From positions 1,116,001 through 1,180,000 of the forward strand of contig CANTUR010000675.1 of assembly GCA_947683625.1 (NCBI GenBank): 64,000 bases of DNA. The letters are read 5' to 3'. Each line of letters starts with the position of its first letter. Position 1 is the stretch's first letter. A program made the position numbers and the translations under genes. The DNA is from Mallotus nudiflorus (lineage: Eukaryota; Streptophyta; Magnoliopsida; Malpighiales; Euphorbiaceae). This document shows positions 25,081 through 38,694 of the stretch, piece by piece. The notes under the pieces were generated by a model. The model made no database searches and was not told the origin of the DNA. It saw only the letters and a program-made list of their open reading frames with translations.

Positions 25081-25868
25081 CATGTAGTTAGCACTTTGTA
25101 TTTGTGAAGTCACACTTGTAAATAACAAAAAAGAGGATATTGTATGATAAATCTGAATTGAATTTCTTGTTATAGAACTAGTATTTACGAGTATAATTTG
25201 GTGAATGGGTGGGGTTTCCCCCATAAATACTTAAAATATTAAGTTAGTATTTATGAGGGAAAATAATAATAAAGCGAGTAAAGTTGAATGGAATGAGTGT
25301 TGGATGAATATGTATAATGGATGATGATGATGATTTAATGTAGAATGATCATGAGAATATGATAGAATAACTGATATACGATAGAATGAGATGTATATAA
25401 AGAGAAAATAAGATTATGATCATGAACCTGAGAGGAATAAGATTCATTAGATTTGTAGGATTTCCTTGATTAGGAAACGAATAGACTTCCTTTATAGGAT
25501 AATCTCCATAATTAGGAACAAAATAGCTTTCCTTCCTCTTTGAGAATTTAGTCTTCTGTTTCAGTTATCATTATAGATAAAAAAAACAATGTTGCCATGA
25601 GTTAAATTATTGTATTTCTTATTAATAGCTAGGATTCCAACAATAAAGGGTTTTGAAAAATTTATATCTACAATAACAGTAGTGCTTCTAACAAAACAAG
25701 GAGAGGTGTCGTGCTATTTGTTTTTTGAACAAGCCATTTATTGAATTAACCATGAGTAAAAAGGATAATTTCTTATTTTTTTAAAGAAAAAATAAATTAA
25801 TTAAAAGAAAGAAATCAACTAATTACTGTCCTTTGACTAATCTATGTTTGTAAAATTTTTTTAATTAC
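25080..25868. other. Unassigned AT-rich sequence
   Basis: Between the old repeat and the R1 element. A run of ATGATGATG lies near 25,320. No gene or clear repeat seen. Confidence 0.5.
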
Positions 25869-26017
25869 TGTTAGAGTAATCATAGGAGTTGATAGAGGTC
25901 ATCAATAATTTAGTTTCCTAGAATTATTTCCTGTTAAGTATATATGAAGGTTTGTAATCTCTTCATAAATGAATATATAGAAAACATTTTTCTCACTTTG
26001 TTTCTTCATTATTTTTA
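25869..26017 (+). repeat. R1 5' LTR
   Basis: Starts TGTTAGAGTAATCATAGG and ends directly against the primer-binding site. A second LTR copy was not found in the window, so the left boundary rests on the TGTTAG start. Confidence 0.65.
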
Positions 26018-26029
26018 TGGTATCAGAGC
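26018..26029 (+). promoter_or_regulatory. R1 primer-binding site
   Basis: TGGTATCAGAGC, exact match to the canonical plant copia site for initiator-Met tRNA. Confidence 0.92.
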
Positions 26030-26083
26030 ATTTTTCCAAGTTACTTTTCATTTGTTCATATCCTTTACTTCAACCTCACAACC

Positions 26084-26681
26084 ATGGTTGAATCCACACT
26101 TATAACAAATACTAATGATCTTTCAGACCCTGTAACCCTTTACCGTTTAGATTATCCAGGACTTTTCCTACCTCTAAAAGGATATAATTATATATAATAA
26201 AGTCGAGCCATGCATATTAGTTTGAGTGCCAAGAATAAACTTGGCTTTATAACTAGTGCTATAGCAGCACTCAAACCCATATATATGAAATTTCATATTT
26301 GGTAGCGATGCAATGGTATGGTGTTATCTTGGTTATTAAACTTTGCTCATCCTATGCCGACATCGCTGTAGTGGTATGGGATGATCTCTATGAACAATTT
26401 TCCTAAGGTAATGCCTCTCACATCTACCAAATTCAAAAAGAAATTTTAAAACTTAGGCATGAACAACAATAAGTTTATGTTTATTACACATGGCTCAAAG
26501 CCTTATAGGATGAATTATCATCATATCAAACCCCTCCTACTTGTACCTGTGGAGGGTTAAAAATAATTATTTAATAGAGAAGAGAGTGATTATTTCATGT
26601 AATTTCTCATGGGATTAAACAAGTCATATGCAATTGTTTGAGGATCCATACTGATGATGAGTCCTTTTCTCGATACCTATA
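26084..26681 (+). pseudogene. R1 gag, N-terminal part, broken
   Basis: Starts MVESTLITNTNDLSD and continues through a frame-shifted UBN2-type copia gag: LEQF-like sequence (LYEQFS), IYQIQKEILKLRHEQQ, and a block resembling QFLMGLN.SYA near 26,600-26,640. The coding trace stops where the solo LTR begins at 26,682. Confidence 0.7.
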
Positions 26682-27130
26682 AGTCATGACCTAAACTAGG
26701 AGTTATGGTCGGCGCTAAGGAATAGGAATTCTTTAGAATCTGGAACCCTGTAGAAAGCCTTAAAAATAAAAACACATGCAATAAATAAAGAAAAATACGC
26801 TAGAATTAAAATTTAAATCGATATAAAAATAAATACTTAATGTCATATCATAATAAAAATATTTATATAGTATTCTGATACAAAAATCTAAAATAACACA
26901 CTACTGATACAATAACATTACTACTACAGTTTTCTAGGATACAATAAGAGTTCAGATAATAAAATTACATAATCTAGCCAGGGCTGAAGAAGACCAACTA
27001 AGAGGTCTACTGCTGAGGTATGAAGAAGAAGAATCTCCTGAAAAAAATATTGAGGGGAGTCAGACATCACTGAGTGAATTATTATAATATATATACATGC
27101 AACCTAAGTCATATATAGTCAAACATCAGT

Positions 27131-27133
27131 ATA

Positions 27134-27174
<41 letters not shown>

Positions 27175-27175
27175 T
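27131..27175. repeat. (TA)n(CA)n microsatellite
   Basis: A pure TA run followed by a CA run, inside the solo LTR. Confidence 0.95.
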
Positions 27176-29426
27176 TTCAGATAGATGCTAAAATTCGTTT
27201 TTATATATATATTAAATGCAGAAAACATTTATTTAAATGAAAGATCAAATAGAACCCTAAATATTTGCAACCTCAATTAATAAAACTCCTTAGCCATACA
27301 TGTTTACTTAATTTCAATGTAATTCTCTTATTCCATTTTGGATAGTAGACTAGGGCCGAGACACTAAGTCAACTGAGCTCCTGCAGTCTCACTGTCAATG
27401 TGATTGACCCCAAGACATTAGGTCAACTGAACTTCCACAATCACACTACTCACTAAAATTCTCAATAATCAATCAATCAAATTTCATCTCAAATGATCTC
27501 ATAAACTTAACCCTAAGATCTATCGCATTTGTATGTACACAATCCTAATGCAGCCCACTAGGTAGCATATTTTATTGATATCCTTCATATAAAATCACAT
27601 ATATATTAGAAATAATAAAATGCATCATTTAAACCATAATGACATTCTTTTGAAAAGAATATACCACTAATATACCAAAAATATACCAAATAAATATGCT
27701 GAATATACATCAAATATACTGAATATATACCAAAACATACTAATATATATATGTCACATATATATAAAAGATATACTAAAAACATACTAAGTATATATGT
27801 CACATATATAGCAAATATACCAAAATTTACTAAAAGTATACCAAAAATATACAAAATCATTTAATAAAATAATTCATGTTTAAATGTATTATGGAAATAT
27901 GAAAATTCATATTCATGCATCCTATATGCAATGCATATATAAAATAATAACTCATAAGTTTGCGCTCATCGAGACAGACTCGACGGGTATGGTCCGATAG
28001 ACCTTAGTCTCGACGTAGCTAGAAAAATAAATCATAATAAAATCAGAATAAATTCCTAACTTATACTTCTAAGAATTCTAAAGGAAAACTCGATCTAAGA
28101 ATTAAAACTCAATAAATAACCAAAGACTCAGGATCGACCCGATGTCACGTTTTATGAGAATTCTGCCAAAAATTCAATAGAGTCTCCTCTGTAAAATGGA
28201 CATTGCTCTACTGAAAAGTAGAGCCGATCCTATATGAAAACACACTTCTTTATACACAAAGCTTAATATCTCGGGTTGGGACCTCGAACTACATAAATTC
28301 CCAACCGAGGTTCACAATTCACCAAAAATCAATATTAAATAATAATATAATAAAATCATTAAAATCCATCAATATCAATAAATATTCACAATATAATATA
28401 TTTAAACATCAAAGACATTAAATATAATTATTTTCACATTAATTAAATAAAATCTCAAATAAATTATATAATATTAATAAAAAATTTGACTTTTCAATTA
28501 TTTAACATATAATAGTACAATTCACAATTAATTACTCAAATAGGTTATATATATAATAAAAATGGTTAAAAACTTATTTAATCACAAAAATAGTATATAA
28601 AATTATTATTTGAATATATTTTCAAAAATTAGTATTGATTAGTTAAAAGTAGTAAATAATTTATAAAAATTATTTTAATATCATTTATTATTACAAAATT
28701 ATATAAAACATATTATTTAACTATAATTTCAATAAAACACCTAATTTACCCATAAATCCAAAAATTACATAATACCTAATATTATTAAAAAATTAACCAA
28801 AATTATTTTCTCACTTCTAAAATTAATAAATTAAATTAACTATACAATTTATCAAAATTTTCCATAATAAACTTATAAAACACATAATTAATAAAAATTC
28901 ATTTTTAATTATTAAAAAATTCAATAATTACCTATAATTCAAAAGAATTCAAAAAAATAAACTAAAAATATATTTAGGAAGCTTAAGTTGCATCCTTCAA
29001 TATTTCCAAAAGAAATATTTAAGAAGTATTCAAACTCAAGCTTTAAAAAAAATAAAAAACCTAAATACACATAAACTAAAATTAGAGATTTCTAACTGAA
29101 TGTTGTAGAGTTCAAACGAGTTAAGAATCAAGAAGTACACGTTGAGAGGAGTCTAACGAGCCCAAAAACTCAAGCTGAAATGACCATTTTTCTGTCGGCA
29201 ACACTATAGCTATTACTGTGATTCTCAATTTTCTGATGACGACAGGGCTCCAGGTGGTGGCGGGAAGTTAAGGGCAAGGTAGGGAAGCGACGACAAGCGA
29301 GTTGGTGGTTTGTGGTGGTGCTGGTGGAGCTGGATGGTGTTGAAATAGCGGGAGCAAGGGAAGAAACGAAGAAGAAGAAAAAGAAGAGAAGAGAGAGAAG
29401 ACAGAAAAAATTATGCTTTTGACAGT

Positions 29427-29429
<3 letters not shown>

Positions 29430-29463
<34 letters not shown>
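29430..29463. repeat. (TA)n(CA)n microsatellite, second
   Basis: Short TA then CA run inside the solo LTR. Confidence 0.95.
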
Positions 29464-29523
29464 TGCATAATACATATGCATGTAACTAAATAATAATAAC
29501 AACAATATGACTAACACATGCAC

Positions 29524-29628
<105 letters not shown>

Positions 29629-29805
29629 TTAATATTTTTAAGTAATAAAACTTCCAAATAAATTATTTTATGTAAGAAAATATATAACATAAAATAACGA
29701 ATATTATTCACAAATAATGATAATATAAAAAAAATATTTAAAATATTATTAACACAACAAATCTCAAAATGATTTTATATAATTTAAAAATATTGGGTCA
29801 TGACA

Positions 29806-31975
29806 ATTCATGCACTATTTGTTTAACATGAAAAACAAATTGAGGTAGTGGCACATTGAGACACACATCTAGGTCTTGATGTTATGCAAATCAGCCATGA
29901 TACAACAAAAACATAAAGGCCTACTCATGGAAATTACACTCCAATAAAAAATGTAAAATGTACTTATTATGATGGGCAAGGTATTATGATTGACAAGGTC
30001 ATGGAGTTGAGGATTGCGTAAGTTTCATGGCAAAAATGTGAAACCAAAGAAGCCAAGTGCTTATAATGCCCAAGTTAATACATCATCTAGACAACCCAAC
30101 TCTGAGGCAACCACTTTTACCCATGAAGAGTATAAACAGCTCATGACTCTACTACAAAAAGATAATGGTAACAACTAACCTTTCTTGAATACTACAAGTA
30201 TTTCTAATACTACTTGTTATGTTACTCATTCTAATCCTTTAGCAAATTTATAATGGATAATTGATAGTGGTGCAGCACACCATATATTTGACATCCCTAC
30301 TACCCCCTTACACATATTATTTAAAAAGGATTTTGTAACCTTGCCTAATGGAAACAAAATAGCCTTTCAATTAATTGGATTAATGAAATTGACACCTAAG
30401 TTGACCATTGATGGAGTCCTTCATGTACCTAACTTCAATGTTGATTTGATTCCTATTACCAAACTCACCTGTGCCTTAAAATGCCTTATCACATTCTCAC
30501 CCAATTTTTGTGTTATACAAGACATTGTTTCTAAGAGGATGATTGGCTTGGGCAAGAATCATAATAGGTTATATTATCTCACCCCCAAAAAGAATATCAA
30601 TTTGATAAATTCTGTCAAACATTTCTTATCACTTTGGCACCAATGTTTGGGGCACCCATCCTCTACACCTCTTCAAGCATTGTCTCAAACTATCCTATAG
30701 ATTATCCATGATAATAATAATGCTTGTACTATCTATCCTTAAGTTAAACACACCCTTCTACCTTTCTCGGTTCCTTCAATCTCTAGTATAACATGTTTTG
30801 ATTTAGTCCACTATGACATTTGGGGGGACCTCACCATTTTCCAGCACATTCAGAAGCTAGATATTTTCTTATAATTGTAGATGATTAGTCATGCTTTTCA
30901 TGGATTTATTTAATGAAGTTCAAATCTAAAACACAACCTTTGTTAAAACATATCTTCTTTTAAGTAAAAACACAATTTCATACTACTATCAAAACACTTT
31001 ATGTTGATAATAGCACTGAATTCATGTCTATGCAGTCTTTCTTTGTTGAAAATGACACTCAATTCCAACGTTCTTAAATTCCAATGCTTTTGCACTTATA
31101 CACCCTAAAAAAATGGGGTGGTGGAATGAAAACATCATCACCTCTTTAGCACAGCCCGTGCTCTTCATTTTCAATTAAAATTACCATTATAATTTTAGGG
31201 GGAAAGTGTTTAGAGTGCCTGTTATCTTATCAATCATCTTCCCCCACCCTTGTTTCATTATAAAACACCTTTTGAAAACTTTATAATCATCCGCCATTAT
31301 ACACCCACTTTCACACTTTTGAATGATTATGTTATGTGATAAATCTCAATTAAATTTAATGCCCAAGCACATCGATGCATATTCATGGGTTACCCACTTA
31401 GCCAAAAAAGCTATCGTTTGTACAATCTTAAGACAAAGCAATTTTTCACTTCTCGTGATGTCACATTTCATGAGCATTTTTTCCCTTTTGCCACCTATAA
31501 ACCCAACCTCAACCATAATTATCCCACGTTACCAACACCATTGACTAACACCTCATTTCTTCTAATACCAACAAATCATGAACACTTGGACACTTTTTGT
31601 ACAACATCACCTGCCACCACTTGTCCCATTGCTCTAAAAAGTCACAAGATAATACGAATACACAATTCTCACATGATCTACCTCTCACCACCCCAATAGA
31701 ACATGAGCAATAAGCACCAATACTAAAGTTGTCCATTAAACACCACCGACTATCAGCCACTAACCCGCTGCCCAACACCCCTTTTATTCCACATGCACCT
31801 TGACGTTTAACTTGCTCTATGAAATTTCCCACTCATCTTCAAGACTATAATCTAAAAAATTTTATGCTATTTTCTCATGGCCACATTATCTCTTTCACAT
31901 CCAGCACACTACATCCCCTCTTAAGGTATGTCAATTACTCCAATCATCGCTACTTTTTTTCTGCCATTTCTCAAT
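29806..31975 (+). pseudogene. R1 zinc knuckle, protease, GAG-pre-integrase and integrase, broken
   Basis: A decayed CX2C zinc knuckle lies near 29,950. Copia protease has its catalytic IDSGAAHHI at about 30,259-30,285 and continues in the open frame 30,341-30,700. The GAG-pre-integrase HQCLGHPS block is near 30,640-30,660. Integrase shows DLVHYDIWG near 30,800, IVDD near 30,875 and YVDNSTEF near 31,005. The C-terminal block MGYPLSQKSYRLYNLKTKQF, SRDVTFHE is at 31,385-31,490. The linker before RT ends at about 31,975. Multiple stops and shifts. Confidence 0.75.
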
Positions 31976-32645
31976 TAAATATAAAAGTTAAAGTAAGAAA
32001 TAAAAAAAAGAAAGAGATTAGTTGTACTAGAAAGAATAAATTATAAAAGAAAAAGGAAAGGAAAGAGTTTAGAGGATAACACGACATTCAATGTTGAAGA
32101 TAATGAATAAATTAGGTTAAAAGATAAGTTTGATTATTTTATTTTAGTTTTCATTCTTAATACTTAACTAATGAATGGTAATACTGTAAGTTTTTTTTTA
32201 AAAAATAATTTTGTATTTTCATAATTTTACTTATAGTTGGAGATAAAGAAGTCTCCCACGTTAGATTAATTTTTTCATGCCAACTCAAGTAGATTTTACG
32301 TGCTTTTTGTGTGTGTGTTTTATGAGTAATATAGGTAAAAAAATAAAAGTATAGAATTTATATCAATTAAAATGAAAATTGAGATGTGTTATAGACTAAA
32401 AGGGTAGAGTTCAAGGGTGAAATTAGGAAATTGGCCAATGTTAATACATAATACAAGTGTTGATACATAAAAAGAATTAATTAATGGTTGTAACTAAATA
32501 AAAATCAATTTAATATTTTTTAATTTTATTTATATAAAGGGAAATTCTAAGGTGACTTTATTTTTCACTTACTTTTTTTTCACTTTGCCTTTATATCCAT
32601 TAGATAAAAGTGTATTGAATCATCCAATGTGACACTAAGTTCTAT
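31976..32645. other. Unassigned AT-rich sequence
   Basis: Lies between the truncated end of R1 and the Tork-like LTR. No gene seen. Confidence 0.5.
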
Positions 32646-33670
32646 TGAGAGAAGAGAGATATTCTTATCTCTCTTTTTTTAAAAATTTTTATATGTTATT
32701 CTTAATATAAGATTCAAGTTTATATAGTATTTATATGAGATGATTTTTGGATATACATTCACTAATACACACTAGTCAAGGCTAAAATTACTCCTTCAAT
32801 TTCTCATTAATTTTCTCTTATACTTACTCATTCCAACACTCTCCTCAAGTTGGTGCATAGATTTTGCCAATGCCTAACTTGTCTAGTGAGTTATAGAAAA
32901 CTTGGTTTGAGCTAGCTTTAATAAGTACATATGTTGATTGATCTTCAAACTTACTCCTTTAAGTAATTAGATTACCTCCCATAGAGGAAAATATTTGAAT
33001 GTCGACTCTTTATCCAAGCTACTTCTTGCCCAATTAGCATTAATATATACATCAATATTTAGATGGTCATGTTTTTTGAACATGAGACCCTTTCCTGGTG
33101 ATGATTTTAAGTATCTCAAAATTCTAAATATAGCCCTAATATGATGTTCACTTATATTATGCATGAATTAGCTCATAAGGCTAACAACATAAGCACTATT
33201 TGGTCTTATATAAGACAAGTAGATTAACTTACCCACTAGACATTAATACCTCTCTTTGTTAGTTGGTGTTTAATTCTCGTGGATCCTTGATCCATGTTCT
33301 GAGTTGTTGTCTTACCATCCTAATATTTCAAGAATAGGGCATGATTAGAGTTACTTTATTTGAATCCATGCTTCCTCATAGCTTGATAAAATTGATAAAA
33401 CCATGTTCTAGGAGATTGTTTTAGGCTATATAGTGCCTTTTACAACTTACACATGCCTTATTTTATGATAATACGATGAATGTTAGGATCCCAAATAGAA
33501 GTACCTTCTTTACATTGAATTGATTAAAGGACTAGTCTATATTTGCTACAATAGATAATATAACTCTAATTGTATTTAATTTTGCTATATGAGTAAATGT
33601 TTCTTAGTAATTAATACTATGAGTCTAAGTACACTCCTTTGCTATAAGTCTTGTTTTGTATCTTTCTATT
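32646..33670 (-). mobile_element. Tork-like Ty1/copia 3' fragment (RT end, RNase H, 3' LTR)
   Basis: Minus-strand pol from about 33,670: an RT block with LKQSPRTWFYQF near 33,420, then GKLIYLSYIRP and HIRAIFRILRYLKSSPGKGLMF with LDKEST (33,164-32,967, RNase H). It ends near 32,855 with a typical pol terminus. A polypurine tract CTTGAGGAGAG (32,849-32,839) leads to an LTR starting TGTTGGAATGAG at 32,838 and ending near 32,646 (193 bp), with TATAAATA inside. The 5' part of the element is missing. Confidence 0.75.
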
Positions 33671-33675
33671 GATAC

Positions 33676-34316
33676 ATTTAAATTGGGGGGGGGTGAATAT
33701 TGTTAATTAAATTTAGAAGAAAATTTAAAAATTAATAAAAATTAAAGGTGATTTAAGGTAATGTAAGAATGAATAAGAATAAGAATGAGGATGATAACAA
33801 GAACTAAATCATAAGCAATAAGGAGTTTGGATTCTTAACCAATCTTACATCTTCCACCTAACTTATCCCTAAGTTAGCATTTTCAAACCACCCACTCCAA
33901 TATTATTTTCAACATTAATTACATAAGAGTTTTTCAAGGCTCAACTCAAACCTTCACATAAATGAGTTTTTCTTGGCTTAACTCAAACTATAACTATAAA
34001 CCTAAGTGTTTTCAATGGATAACACTTGAACCAAACCACTAAAGTTGATGATCACTTCTCCTTACTTAACTAGAACTTGAATTTTTAACCCCTAGAGTGA
34101 TCTTTTTTAATTGATGATTCTTTATATAATCTTAAAGGGCAATTCAAATTTTGAATGACCTTGTTTGGACTTTAATTTAAGGCCTATTAATTCACCTTTG
34201 AACCTAATGTATAAACAAACTTAAATATACAAGTTAGCAACTTAAATTGATTATTAAAGTTAAAACCAAGGTTAATTTAAGATTGATCATGATAATGATC
34301 ATATAAAGGGTTAGCA
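33676..34316 (-). repeat. S3: isolated Sire-type LTR (solo or truncated)
   Basis: Resembles the S1 and S2 LTRs: it has a G-run plus GTGAATATTG at its left end, the phrase CACCTAACTTATCCCTAAGT, and TGCTAACCC at its right end corresponding to TGTTGACC. It lacks the palindrome cluster and is about 0.4 kb shorter. No internal region is attached. Confidence 0.65.
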
Positions 34317-34479
34317 CTTTATGATTTATTGAGTGGACTAGGTGGCTTCCCTCGGTTATATCTGACAAGTAACTTATAACCAATTTAGTTATCTATAATA
34401 TTTAAATAAGAGTTCAAATTTTGTACCTTAGGAGTATTCTTAAAAGATATGTTATTTTGTACAAAGGTAAGGGGGTTGG

Positions 34480-35480
34480 TCAACTAAATCCTAATCTGTA
34501 AGTGCACAGAGTTGTCCAAGTAGTAAAATAATACCGATTCCATAAGGATTTGAGAATTAAGTATTAAATTACTTTTAGAATTTGATAGTTTAGATGAACG
34601 ATTATTTAAATAATGGAAATTAAAGTAAAAATTAACATAAAAATTAAAGTAACTTAACTACCTACACTTAAATTCACTATATAGATTATTGTTAGAATTT
34701 TTATCCCCGACTCAAACTTATCTAAGAATCATGTCAAATTCTTTATCAATTATGAATTCCATTCCTTTTCTAAGTAACTTTTAGACTTTGGAAGTCTCTC
34801 TCAAGCACTTCCATAATTAATTGATTATGATAATTACTCAATCATTTAGCTCTTACTAACTCAAGTAATTAATCATACTCAATTTTGATGCAAAGATGTA
34901 TGGGAATATTAACAATTGAATTATCTCTCAACTAATTCAATTAATTGTTATCTTATCTCAATATAATTAATCTCTCAATCTAACCATATTATCCAAATTA
35001 ATTTAATAAGTGATCAATCCAAAGAAAGCATTAATTTCAATAATAATTAAGGAATAAGCATTATTTGATTAAGAATTCAACCCAATTAAGTTCATATTGA
35101 GTAAGGTCTAAAAATCCTAATTAAATAATCTAACTACTCATAATGATTGAAAAAGAAGAAGAAAGAAGAATAAGAGATTCAAACATATTCATTATAATAT
35201 AAAAATTAAGAATAAGAAAATAATAAAAGAAAAACTCTATTTAATTCCTCTTTATTCCAAATGATGTTTGAATCTTTAATACTTGAATATTTACTCTTAA
35301 TTTAAGGTGAATTAATTGCTTGAGTTACAAAATTATATGTTGAAATCTAATTCCAATAATGAAAGATAAAAATTCATAAAAGTATCTTAAAAAACTCTAG
35401 CCTCCTTCTTTTTAAAAAAATAAAAAATTATTCTATTTGTATCATTCCACCAAATACCCTAAAATAAAATTTCCTTTTAA
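34480..35480. repeat. Unclassified dispersed-repeat-like sequence
   Basis: Opens with GTAAGTGCACAGAGTTGTCC and CCATAAGGATTTGAG. Similar phrases are common in plant LTR elements; this is from memory of the family pattern, not from a match in this window. No coding domain. Confidence 0.35.
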
Positions 35481-35505
35481 ATTAGCTTATGGGCACACAA
35501 CTGTG

Positions 35506-36589
35506 TGTTGACCTTAGCAAGTTATCAATCTTTATTTTGATATTAATAAACTTAATTTTGAGCAACTAATGTGTTTTTATCAAGTATGAATATTTTGCAA
35601 GTCAAAATAATGGTGAACTATTAAAGAAAAATCATATTGGAAAGGCATCATAAGCACTATCTCGATCGGACTCAACATAGGGACTAAATTGCATAAAAAG
35701 TGCAAATCTTGTTAGGGTCTCGATTGGGACCAAGGTGGATCAAGTTCAAGAAAAATTTAGTTTTTGGAAGAACTGATCCTGATCCAATGTCCTGACCTGG
35801 ACAATGCTCGAGACAAGGTAGTCCCGATCGGGACATTGATATCCTGATTGGGACCAGTGCAAAAATTCAAATACAACAACTCATAATGGCTATTCAATGC
35901 TCATCCTGATCGGGACTGAGGATATCCCAACTGGGACTTAATAAATTATAGCTCAAAAGTCCAAATTTCATTCAAATGGACATTGATTTTATTGGGAAAG
36001 AAATTATTTCTTCCAATAGCTATAATTAAATTGCTTAAGTATAATTATAACCTTTGAAAATTATTTTGAGGTCAAGAAACTTGTATATTCATTATATATT
36101 TTTAAATATTCAATTAAGCTCTTTAAACTCTTTCAAAATTCATTTTATTATTGTATACTTTTATAAGAGTTGGTGAGTGTTAGAATAGAAATTCTTATTC
36201 TTCTATTTTTTAAGGTTAAGAAAATGAGAAGTATGATTCTATTCTAAAGGAATTGTCCACTAAAACACTTGCGATTTCGATTTTAGTGTGAGTCTTGAAA
36301 ACACTTGTGAATTGGTTTTTAAGTGAACCTTAAAAACTCAAGTTGTAAGGTTTGAGTTGAGCCTAAAACTTGAGTTGTAAAAATCAATCTAGGGAAATAA
36401 ATTATGGTGATTCAAAATCCTAATTTAGGGATAAGTTAAGTGGAGACATAGGATTATGGAGAATTCGAACTCCTTAAATTCTTGTGTTTATAATTCTTAC
36501 TTCTCAACATTCCTTTACTTCTTGTTCAAATATTTTTAATTTCTTATTACTATTCGATAGTCCCATTCACCCCTTCTAGGACTCTTTCA
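35506..36589 (+). repeat. S2 5' LTR
   Basis: Starts TGTTGACC and ends GGACTCTTTCA, matching the S1 LTR ends in sense orientation. It contains the palindrome array at 35,656-35,937. Confidence 0.82.
35656..35937. repeat. Palindrome array in S2 LTR (consensus GTCCCGATCGGGAC)
   Basis: A perfect 14-bp palindrome GTCCCGATCGGGAC is at 35,821-35,834. Degenerate copies lie at 35,789 (GTCCTGACCTGGAC), 35,801 (a CTCGAG-centred variant), 35,841 (ATCCTGATTGGGAC), 35,903 (ATCCTGATCGGGAC) and 35,924 (ATCCCAACTGGGAC), with others near 35,658 and 35,715. The step is 20-21 bp in the best-ordered parts. Confidence 0.85.
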
Positions 36590-36591
36590 AT

Positions 36592-36603
36592 CAGTATTAA
36601 AGC
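36592..36603 (+). promoter_or_regulatory. S2 primer-binding site, degenerate
   Basis: CAGTATTAAAGC at the position of the initiator-tRNA site, just after the LTR end. Compare TAGTATCAGAGC in S1. Confidence 0.65.
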
Positions 36604-36661
36604 TTGGATTCTAGGAACTCAATTGCTAGAATATAAGATTATAGGGAGTGAATCTTAAAAT

Positions 36662-38640
36662 ATGTCTTCATTTATATCATTCTTTGATGGTTGTGATTAT
36701 CCTCATTGGAAGTTCAAAATGGAACTATAATTAGATTGTGATTCCATTAGACTTTGGAAAGTTGTTCTCAAAGGTTGGCAACCACTAAAAACTATCATTG
36801 ATAGTGTACAAACTACTTTTTCAAGAAGTGATTAGAGTAATTATTAAAAGGAAGAAAACTACAAAAATAATAAAGCTATGATCACTCCACTTTCTTCCAT
36901 GATAAGAGAAGAAAGAAGCAAGCTTCAACATTGCATTTTGGCCAAGGAAATATGGGAGACCTCAGAAAACCATTATAAAGGCAATATACAAGAAAAAAGT
37001 AAAAAGGTTTAACTTTATATGTATGAATATGAACTCTTCAAAATAAAGCCTTAAAAATCAATCACGGAGATAACAAATCGTCTAAATGCTCTCCTTATAA
37101 CCCTTAAGAAACTTGGAAAACATTTCTCCAAAGAAGAGGTGAACAACAAGAATCTAAGAATCCTACCTAAGAAGGTTTAGGAATCTCAAGTCACTTCAAT
37201 TGAGGAAGCTTAAAACCTCTATACCCTCTCAACCGATGTGCTTATTGGTAAGCTCTTGACATATGTACTCATAATTAAGCAAAGAGGTGATAAGAAAGAA
37301 GAGAAAAAAGAAAATAAAAAGAGCATAACATTAAAGGTCTCATAAGAAGAAAGTGAATATGAAAATGTTGAAGATTCTAGTGATGAAGATGTTGATATTG
37401 CCATGCTCACTAAAAACTTTAAGAAGTTTTTGAGAAATAAAAATTTCTCAAAAATAAGGGACTTTAATAAGAAATTTGAAGGAGATGGTAAGAAGAGAAC
37501 AAAAAAGTTACTTACTATAAATGCAAGAAACTGGGACACATCCAAAGTGAGAGCCCCAAACTCAAATTCAAGAACAAGGGAGCAAAGGATAGGAAGAATG
37601 CCTTTAAAGCTAGTTGGGATGACTCCTCCAAATTTGAAGAGGAAGAGGAACAACAAGAAGTGGCCAATCTTTGCCTCATGGCCCTTGAAGATGAAAATGA
37701 GGTACCATCTACTTCTAACTCCTCTTGTGATGATTATGATGAATATGATGATGATGATGTTGAGAGCTCTATTATGAGCAAACTCTTCCTTAAATGCAAA
37801 AGCTTATTATCTAAGAAGCATTATAAACATGAGTTAGCTAGCTTGACCAAAGAATTTGAAAGTTTAAAAAATGATTTTGCTAAACTTGTTGAATCAAATG
37901 AAAAACTTATTAGTAATACAAAATCTTCTAATTCCTTAGAAGATTAACTCAAGAAAGCAAGTGATGAAAATCATAAGCTTTCTAAGGAGGTTTTAGAATT
38001 AAAGAATTCCATTGCTAATTTCAAGAGAGGAAAAGAAACTTTGGATACTCTTCTTGATTCTTAAAAATTTCATGGAGATACCCATGAAATTAGATATAAA
38101 AATAGAATGTCCTCATCATCATCATCACACATTACTTTTGTTAAAGTCTCACATGATTCCACTCCTTCTACCTCCAAGCCAAATGAGATTCAAGCTTTCA
38201 AAGCTAAAAAGTCTTATATGTTAAATAATAAAGGAAAGTCTCAACTTCCATTGGCACAAAGAGATAAGACATATGTTAGAAGACCACAACCTAAACATGT
38301 TTACATGTACACTAAACACAAGCATGTTTCATAACACAATGCACCTAAACATATTGTATAAATATGTCAAAATACACGTTGCCATTGTCGATGCATGTCT
38401 CACACCATGACTCAAAACAATAGGAGACATACACTACCATAACATAAAAGGCATGTTTAACACACTGGGAAGGCATATCATCCTAGGAGAAATAAATTTA
38501 AAGATTTCATATGTTCATATTGCATGATCAAAGGACATACCAATAATATATGCTTCTATAAAAGACTACACATGAATTTGCTTCCTTTGGATTATCTTGA
38601 AACTAGCCAACCTAGATCAATAAAGGTTTGGGTTCAAAAG
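36662..38640 (+). pseudogene. S2 gag, broken
   Basis: Starts MSSFISFFDGCDYPHWKF, the UBN2/DUF4219-like N terminus. It continues through an acidic stretch near 37,360, a decayed zinc knuckle near 37,510 (YYKCKKLGHIQ, Cys and His partly lost), and a long coiled-coil-like segment 37,660-37,947 with an Asp/Glu-rich part. A second knuckle-like CMIKGHT stretch lies near 38,520. Stops and frameshifts throughout; the coiled coil aligns with that of S1. Confidence 0.75.
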
Positions 38641-38694
38641 AACATATAAATTATTTTGTGTAGGTGTGCTTGAAAGCTATAAGAATAAAAAGTA

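Noticed and set aside
27606..27860. 84-codon hydrophobic minus-strand ORF
   Set aside because: Comes from repeated ATATACCAAA-type sequence in the solo LTR; the membrane-like look is a composition effect.
29170..29523. 117-codon minus-strand ORF with a hydrophobic start and a Ser/Thr-rich tail
   Set aside because: It lies inside the solo LTR and crosses a CA microsatellite (the VCVCVC part); not a gene.
33676..34316. Treating S3 and the S2 LTR as the two LTRs of one element
   Set aside because: They are in opposite orientation with a different repeat between them; S3 is a separate LTR.
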